Shown here: positions 60,972 through 64,000 of the stretch, one piece after another | Layout of the letters: every line of letters begins with the position of its first letter | Numbering within the stretch: the stretch's first letter is position 1 | NCBI RefSeq assembly: GCF_001613105.1 | Contig: NZ_BDBS01000002.1 | Span: 1 to 64,000 of the forward strand | Reading direction: 5' to 3' | Origin: Nocardia pseudobrasiliensis NBRC 108224 | Lineage (GTDB): Bacteria; Actinomycetota; Actinomycetes; Mycobacteriales; Mycobacteriaceae | Length of the DNA: 64,000 bases | Position numbers and translations under genes: made by a program | The notes under the pieces: generated by a model | Told to the model about the DNA's origin: nothing | Seen by the model: the letters and a program-made list of their open reading frames with translations, nothing else | The model's database searches: none

Positions 60972-61847
60972 CTAGCCGAGTTCGGCGAGTCGCCGTGCGG
61001 TCGGGGTCATATCCTCGACCCAGGCCGCCGGGGACCCGACGCGCGGGATTATGAGCACGGTCTCGTGAATGCCGAGCTCGGCGTAATCGGCCATCGCGCG
61101 CACGAATTCATCGCGCGTATCGGGGGTCGGCTGCAGCATGGGTGCGATCGTCGTGCGGATCTCGGCGTAGTCGCGGCCGACCGCGTCGCAGTGCCGCCGC
61201 AGCACGTCGAGCTTGTGCGCGACCACCTCGGGGGAGGTGGCGAGGAGATTGCAGGCGTCGGCGTACCGCGCGACCAACCGCAGGGTTCTACGTTCGCCGT
61301 CACCGGCGACGAGTACCCGCGGCCGCTGGATAGGCTGTGGCGAGCACAGTGTTTCCGCCAGTTGATAGTGCTTGCCGTCGAACGGCCCGTTGTCCTTCGG
61401 ATCCCACATCTGCGCGCAGATGCGCAGCGCCTCCTCCAGTCGCTCGAACCGCTCGGCGGTGGACGGGAAGGGAACACCGAGACCGCGATGTTCGCGTTCG
61501 AACCAGGCCGCGCCCAGCCCGAGTACGGCCCGGCCGCCGGACAGGACGTCGAGCGTACTCACGATCTTTGCGAGCAGGCCGGGATGGCGATAGGTCACCC
61601 CGCTGACCAGCATGCCGAGCGGGATGGTCGAGGTGTGCGCCGCGAGATAGCCGAGCGTCGTATAGCCCTCCAGCATGGGCGATTCCGGCGGCAGCCCTGT
61701 GATCGGAACTTGGAAGTAATGGTCCTGCAACGACAACCAGGCCGCACCCGATGCCTCCGCCGCGGCGGCGATCCGGGCCAGCTCGCCCGCCACAGTCGCC
61801 GAGCCGCCGTCGAATTCGAATTTGGACACATGAAGGCTGAATTCCAT
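60972..61847 (-). CDS. LLM-class (F420-type) oxidoreductase
   Basis: A 291-aa luciferase-like monooxygenase from ATG 61847. It has AAAAEASGAAWLSLQDHYFQ, the TxPLGMLVSGVTYRHP strand, GGRAVLGLGAAWFEREHRGLG and PRVLVAGDGERR, the pattern of F420-dependent members. It probably reduces or oxidises an unsaturated or carbonyl substrate. Confidence 0.9.
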   Translation of the reverse strand: MEFSLHVSKFEFDGGSATVAGELARIAAAAEASGAAWLSLQDHYFQVPITGLPPESPMLEGYTTLGYLAAHTSTIPLGMLVSGVTYRHPGLLAKIVSTLDVLSGGRAVLGLGAAWFEREHRGLGVPFPSTAERFERLEEALRICAQMWDPKDNGPFDGKHYQLAETLCSPQPIQRPRVLVAGDGERRTLRLVARYADACNLLATSPEVVAHKLDVLRRHCDAVGRDYAEIRTTIAPMLQPTPDTRDEFVRAMADYAELGIHETVLIIPRVGSPAAWVEDMTPTARRLAELG

Positions 61848-61873
61848 CCACAGCACCTTAGGTCATCGGTGAA

Positions 61874-62005
61874 TCACCCTGCGGCCGTACCGAGTCCACG
61901 GCACAGGGCGGCCGCGGCGTCGGCGCGGATCCGGCGCGAGACGTCGGCGTCGGTCAGGTAGGCGGGCCGGAAGCGATCGTGAACTCTCTCACAATGAAGC
62001 TTCAC
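61874..62005 (-). pseudogene. Short gene remnant, C-terminal fragment of an unknown protein
   Basis: A minus-strand frame (43 codons from GTG 62005) reads HDRFRPAYLTDADVSRRIRA, then an Ala/Gly-rich end, with GC-rich codons typical of genes here, and stops at 61874. It has no ribosome site, and its upstream end falls in the low-GC palindrome. It looks like the tail of a gene cut by a rearrangement; family not recognised. Confidence 0.35.
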
Positions 62006-62013
62006 TTTGAGAG
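61986..62013. promoter_or_regulatory. 28-bp near-palindrome, candidate operator
   Basis: CTCTCA, 3 nt, TGAAGCTTCA, 3 nt, TGAGAG. The centre and outer arms are perfect inverted repeats; only two pairs in the 3-nt linkers mismatch. It lies 258 bp before the KAS III start. Confidence 0.55.
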
Positions 62014-62271
62014 CAAAAGATCATGAGTCGCGAGGATGTCCGAATGTTTGCCCGACGCTCCATCCATCGGTGATTCTGGGTACCCCGCACCGCAATTTTA
62101 TGTAGCCGAGAGATCGCCAGTTAACGAGACTTTCGGTTACAGAGACTGGTCGCGCTGTAAATGGTCGGATGAATGCCGGGTATGCGATTGGCGGATAGCT
62201 AAGTTACGCTCGGGTAGCAACGTTGCTCAGCTGGAATTCCGGTCGTAATCCATCCCATTTCAGGAGGCGAC

Positions 62272-63321
62272 GTGTCGCATTCTCGCTTCGAATCCATAGG
62301 CGCGTATCTGCCGGAGAAAAGCGTCAGTACCGCAGATTTGGTGTCCCGCCTGAAGGTTCCTCCCGCATTCGATCTCGAAAAGATCACAGGTGTTTTGGAG
62401 CGGCGTGTGCGCAGCACCGAGCCGGATTCCCCCGAGGACTCCTTCAGTCTGGCGATCAAGGCGGCCGAGGACTGTCTTTCCAGGTCGCAGTACGCTGCCG
62501 CGGATTTGGATGTGATCATCTCTGCCTCGATCACGCGGAGCAAGGATGGCAGCCGCATATATATGCAGCCCACCCTCGCCTCGTCGATCGCGAAACATCT
62601 GGGCGCTCGCAAAGCCATAGCCTTCGATATATCCAATGCCTGCGCCGGCATGCTCACCGGTACCTACATTCTGGACCGGATGATCCGCGCGGGAATTGTT
62701 CGAAACGGTCTGGTGGTCAGCGGTGAGGCTATTACGCCGATTGCCGACACGGCCGTCGAGGAGATTTCCGAGAAGTACGATCTGCAATTCGCGTCGCTGA
62801 CCGTCGGCGATTCCGGTGCGGCCGTGGTACTCGACCGCTCGGTCGACGAACGCGACCGTATCGAATACATCGAGCTGGTCACGGCCTCGGAGTTCTCACA
62901 TCTGTGCTTGGGCATGCCCAGCGACAAGAGTCAGGGCATCGCGCTCTACACCGACAACCGCAAGATGCACAACGAATCGCGGTTCGTGCTGTGGACCGAC
63001 TCCCAGCGGCAGTTCTATGTCGAGCGCGGTACCACCTTCGCCGAGGAGAAGTTCGACTACATCATCCACCACCAGTTCGGCGCGGCCGCGATTCCGTACA
63101 TGAACGCCATCGCCGAGCGGGAGTTCGGCGCTCCGATGCCGCCCGACCTCAATGTCATCTCCAAATACGGAAACACCTCCAGCACCTCGCACTTCATCGT
63201 GCTGCACGATCACCTCAGCCGCGAGGAGATCCCGGCCGGATCGAAGCTGCTGCTGGTCCCCGCGGCGTCCGGCGTCGTCGGCGGGTATCTGTCCACCACG
63301 ATTTCGTCTCTGAAGGTCTAG
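62272..63321 (+). CDS. KAS III-like beta-ketoacyl synthase, catalytic Cys present
   Basis: A 349-aa FabH-like protein from GTG 62272, with AGGAGG 5 nt upstream. Cys124 in DISNACAGML, His266/267 in IIHHQFG and Asn301 in KYGNTSSTS make the KAS III triad. Divergence from FabH (HQFG instead of HQAN) fits a secondary-metabolism role, such as condensing an acyl-CoA with an unusual acceptor. The 5' codons are less GC-rich than usual. The gene after it is a KAS III homolog without the Cys, so the two may form a heterodimer. Confidence 0.9.
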   Translation: MSHSRFESIGAYLPEKSVSTADLVSRLKVPPAFDLEKITGVLERRVRSTEPDSPEDSFSLAIKAAEDCLSRSQYAAADLDVIISASITRSKDGSRIYMQPTLASSIAKHLGARKAIAFDISNACAGMLTGTYILDRMIRAGIVRNGLVVSGEAITPIADTAVEEISEKYDLQFASLTVGDSGAAVVLDRSVDERDRIEYIELVTASEFSHLCLGMPSDKSQGIALYTDNRKMHNESRFVLWTDSQRQFYVERGTTFAEEKFDYIIHHQFGAAAIPYMNAIAEREFGAPMPPDLNVISKYGNTSSTSHFIVLHDHLSREEIPAGSKLLLVPAASGVVGGYLSTTISSLKV

Positions 63322-63332
63322 GGGTTTGGCAT

Positions 63333-64000
63333 ATGGGCGTACGCATCAAGTCCACCGGAATCAGCCGCGAGAGCGACACATTCAGCATCGTGGACCACAG
63401 TGGTCGCGCGGCGCGACACAGCCTGGAACGGGCGGGAATCCGGCCCGATCAGGTCGGCGTGCTCATCAACGCGGGCGTCTTCCGGGATTCCAATACGGTC
63501 GAACCGGCGGTGTCGGCGCTGATCCAGAAAGAGGCCGGAATCGGCCTGGACTACTCCTACGGCGATCCCCGCTCGTTCTCCTTCGATCTGATGAACGGCG
63601 CGGTCGGCGTGCTCAACGCCGTCCAAGTGGCCCAGTCGATCCTCGCGGTCGGCGGCGTCGAGCATGTGCTGATCGTCTCCGGCGACACCCATCCGTCGCT
63701 GGCCCGCTCCGCGGCGGACGACGAATTCCCCTATGCCACAACGGGAGCCGCGCTGCTGCTGGAGCAGACCGAGGAGCCGGAGGGTTTCGAGCGGGTGCAT
63801 ATCGTCGCGGGCGAGGGCTCCCCGGCGATCGAGTCCTATGTCGACGTCAACACGATGGGCGCTATCGGGCGGACCCTCATGACCACCGAGCGCGAGCCCG
63901 ATTTCGAACAGCGGCTGCTCGACGCGGCCACCGAGGCGGGCCGGGCCGCACTCGGCGAGAGCGATACGACCGGTACGGTGCTGATCGCCTCCACGCCGAC
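63333..64000 (+). CDS. KAS III-like protein lacking the catalytic Cys, 3' truncated by window edge
   Basis: The frame is open from ATG 63333 to the window end (222 codons). It has the thiolase-fold pattern (GVLINAGVFRDSNTVEPAVS, LIVSGDTHPSL, YATTGAALLLE). Where the upstream paralog has DISNACAGML, it reads DLMNGAVGVL, so the catalytic Cys is Ala90. It starts 11 bp after the active paralog. By analogy with PqsB, which lacks the Cys and pairs with PqsC, it is probably a structural partner. The C-terminal His/Asn region is not visible. Confidence 0.85.
   Translation, partial: MGVRIKSTGISRESDTFSIVDHSGRAARHSLERAGIRPDQVGVLINAGVFRDSNTVEPAVSALIQKEAGIGLDYSYGDPRSFSFDLMNGAVGVLNAVQVAQSILAVGGVEHVLIVSGDTHPSLARSAADDEFPYATTGAALLLEQTEEPEGFERVHIVAGEGSPAIESYVDVNTMGAIGRTLMTTEREPDFEQRLLDAATEAGRAALGESDTTGTVLIASTP

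Larger units (their letters stand above)
61848..62271. other. 424-bp low-GC interval before the KAS III pair
   Basis: Base composition falls to about 45-55% GC from 61981 on, far below the rest of the window. It holds a coding-like minus-strand remnant (61874-62005) and a 28-bp near-palindrome (61986-62013). It probably contains the promoter of the KAS III operon and may mark a cluster boundary or insertion. Confidence 0.7.

Noticed and set aside
62036..62248. 70-codon plus-strand frame in the low-GC interval
   Set aside because: GAGG touches the ATG with no spacing, codon use is unlike the neighbours and includes a TTA, and no family is recognised. A small gene cannot be fully excluded.
1..64000. 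Prophage or insertion sequence
   Set aside because: No integrase, transposase, capsid gene or terminal inverted repeats were seen.

Overview
The window is high-GC actinobacterial DNA, most likely from Nocardia or a close relative in the Mycobacteriales. This is an inference: it rests on the GC-rich codon use, many GTG starts and ATGA/GTGA gene overlaps, and the gene families present (S-adenosyl methyltransferase of the DUF574 type, MpaB-type oxygenase, F420-type LLM oxidoreductase, mycothiol-type maleylpyruvate isomerase fold, Eis-like acetyltransferase, LCM-type methyltransferase). I see no transposase, integrase, phage gene, rRNA, tRNA or CRISPR array.

Region 1 (1-17132, possibly to 18414) is one tightly packed plus-strand operon for a hybrid NRPS-PKS metabolite. 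It holds the 3' end of an NRPS (A end plus carrier), a PKS module KS-AT-ACP with no reductive domain, and an NRPS module C-A-nMT-PCP-R ending in a thioester reductase. These are followed by a fatty acyl-AMP ligase, a BtrH-like acyltransferase, an FkbH-like HAD protein, a free ACP, a MaoC-SDR fusion and an ABC-2 exporter. The A-domain pocket reads DFWNIGMVH, the classical threonine code. A beta-keto unit joined to N-methyl-threonine and released as an aldehyde could close by Knoevenagel condensation to an N-methyl 3-acyl-pyrrolin-2-one, the logic known from fungal cytochalasin synthases. The FkbH/BtrH/ACP/FAAL cassette adds an acyl branch whose order of use cannot be read here.

Region 2 (18415-61847) is chromosomal housekeeping and accessory DNA in short operons. 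It opens with a tandem-repeat array and a strong hairpin. It then holds a cysteine-linked group (solute-binding lipoprotein, cysteine dioxygenase, rhodanese), a DUF2252 protein, a MerR/metallo-hydrolase divergent pair, a Tet-type ribosomal protection protein behind a possible leader ORF, and a TetR/MFS efflux pair with three operator copies. Next come a 2OG oxygenase with an Eis-like acetyltransferase, a GlxA-type regulator with a cysteine hydrolase, a predicted membrane-anchored glycosyl hydrolase beside a two-component system, a dihydrofolate reductase with an altered catalytic position, and a mannitol dehydrogenase/HAD phosphatase pair. The rest includes two GGDEF proteins, several methyltransferases, a broken LuxR gene, a sugar-type sodium symporter, a Tat/lipoprotein agmatine deiminase with a TetR regulator, and a STAS/anti-sigma switch pair. 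Convergent gene ends are packed to within -32 to +15 bp at 12 of 13 junctions; the only exception holds the repeat array.

Region 3 (61848-64000) begins with a lower-GC interval carrying a 28-bp near-palindrome, then two KAS III-like genes. The first keeps the catalytic Cys and the second has Ala there, a PqsC/PqsB-like arrangement. This is probably the start of a second biosynthetic cluster that runs off the window.
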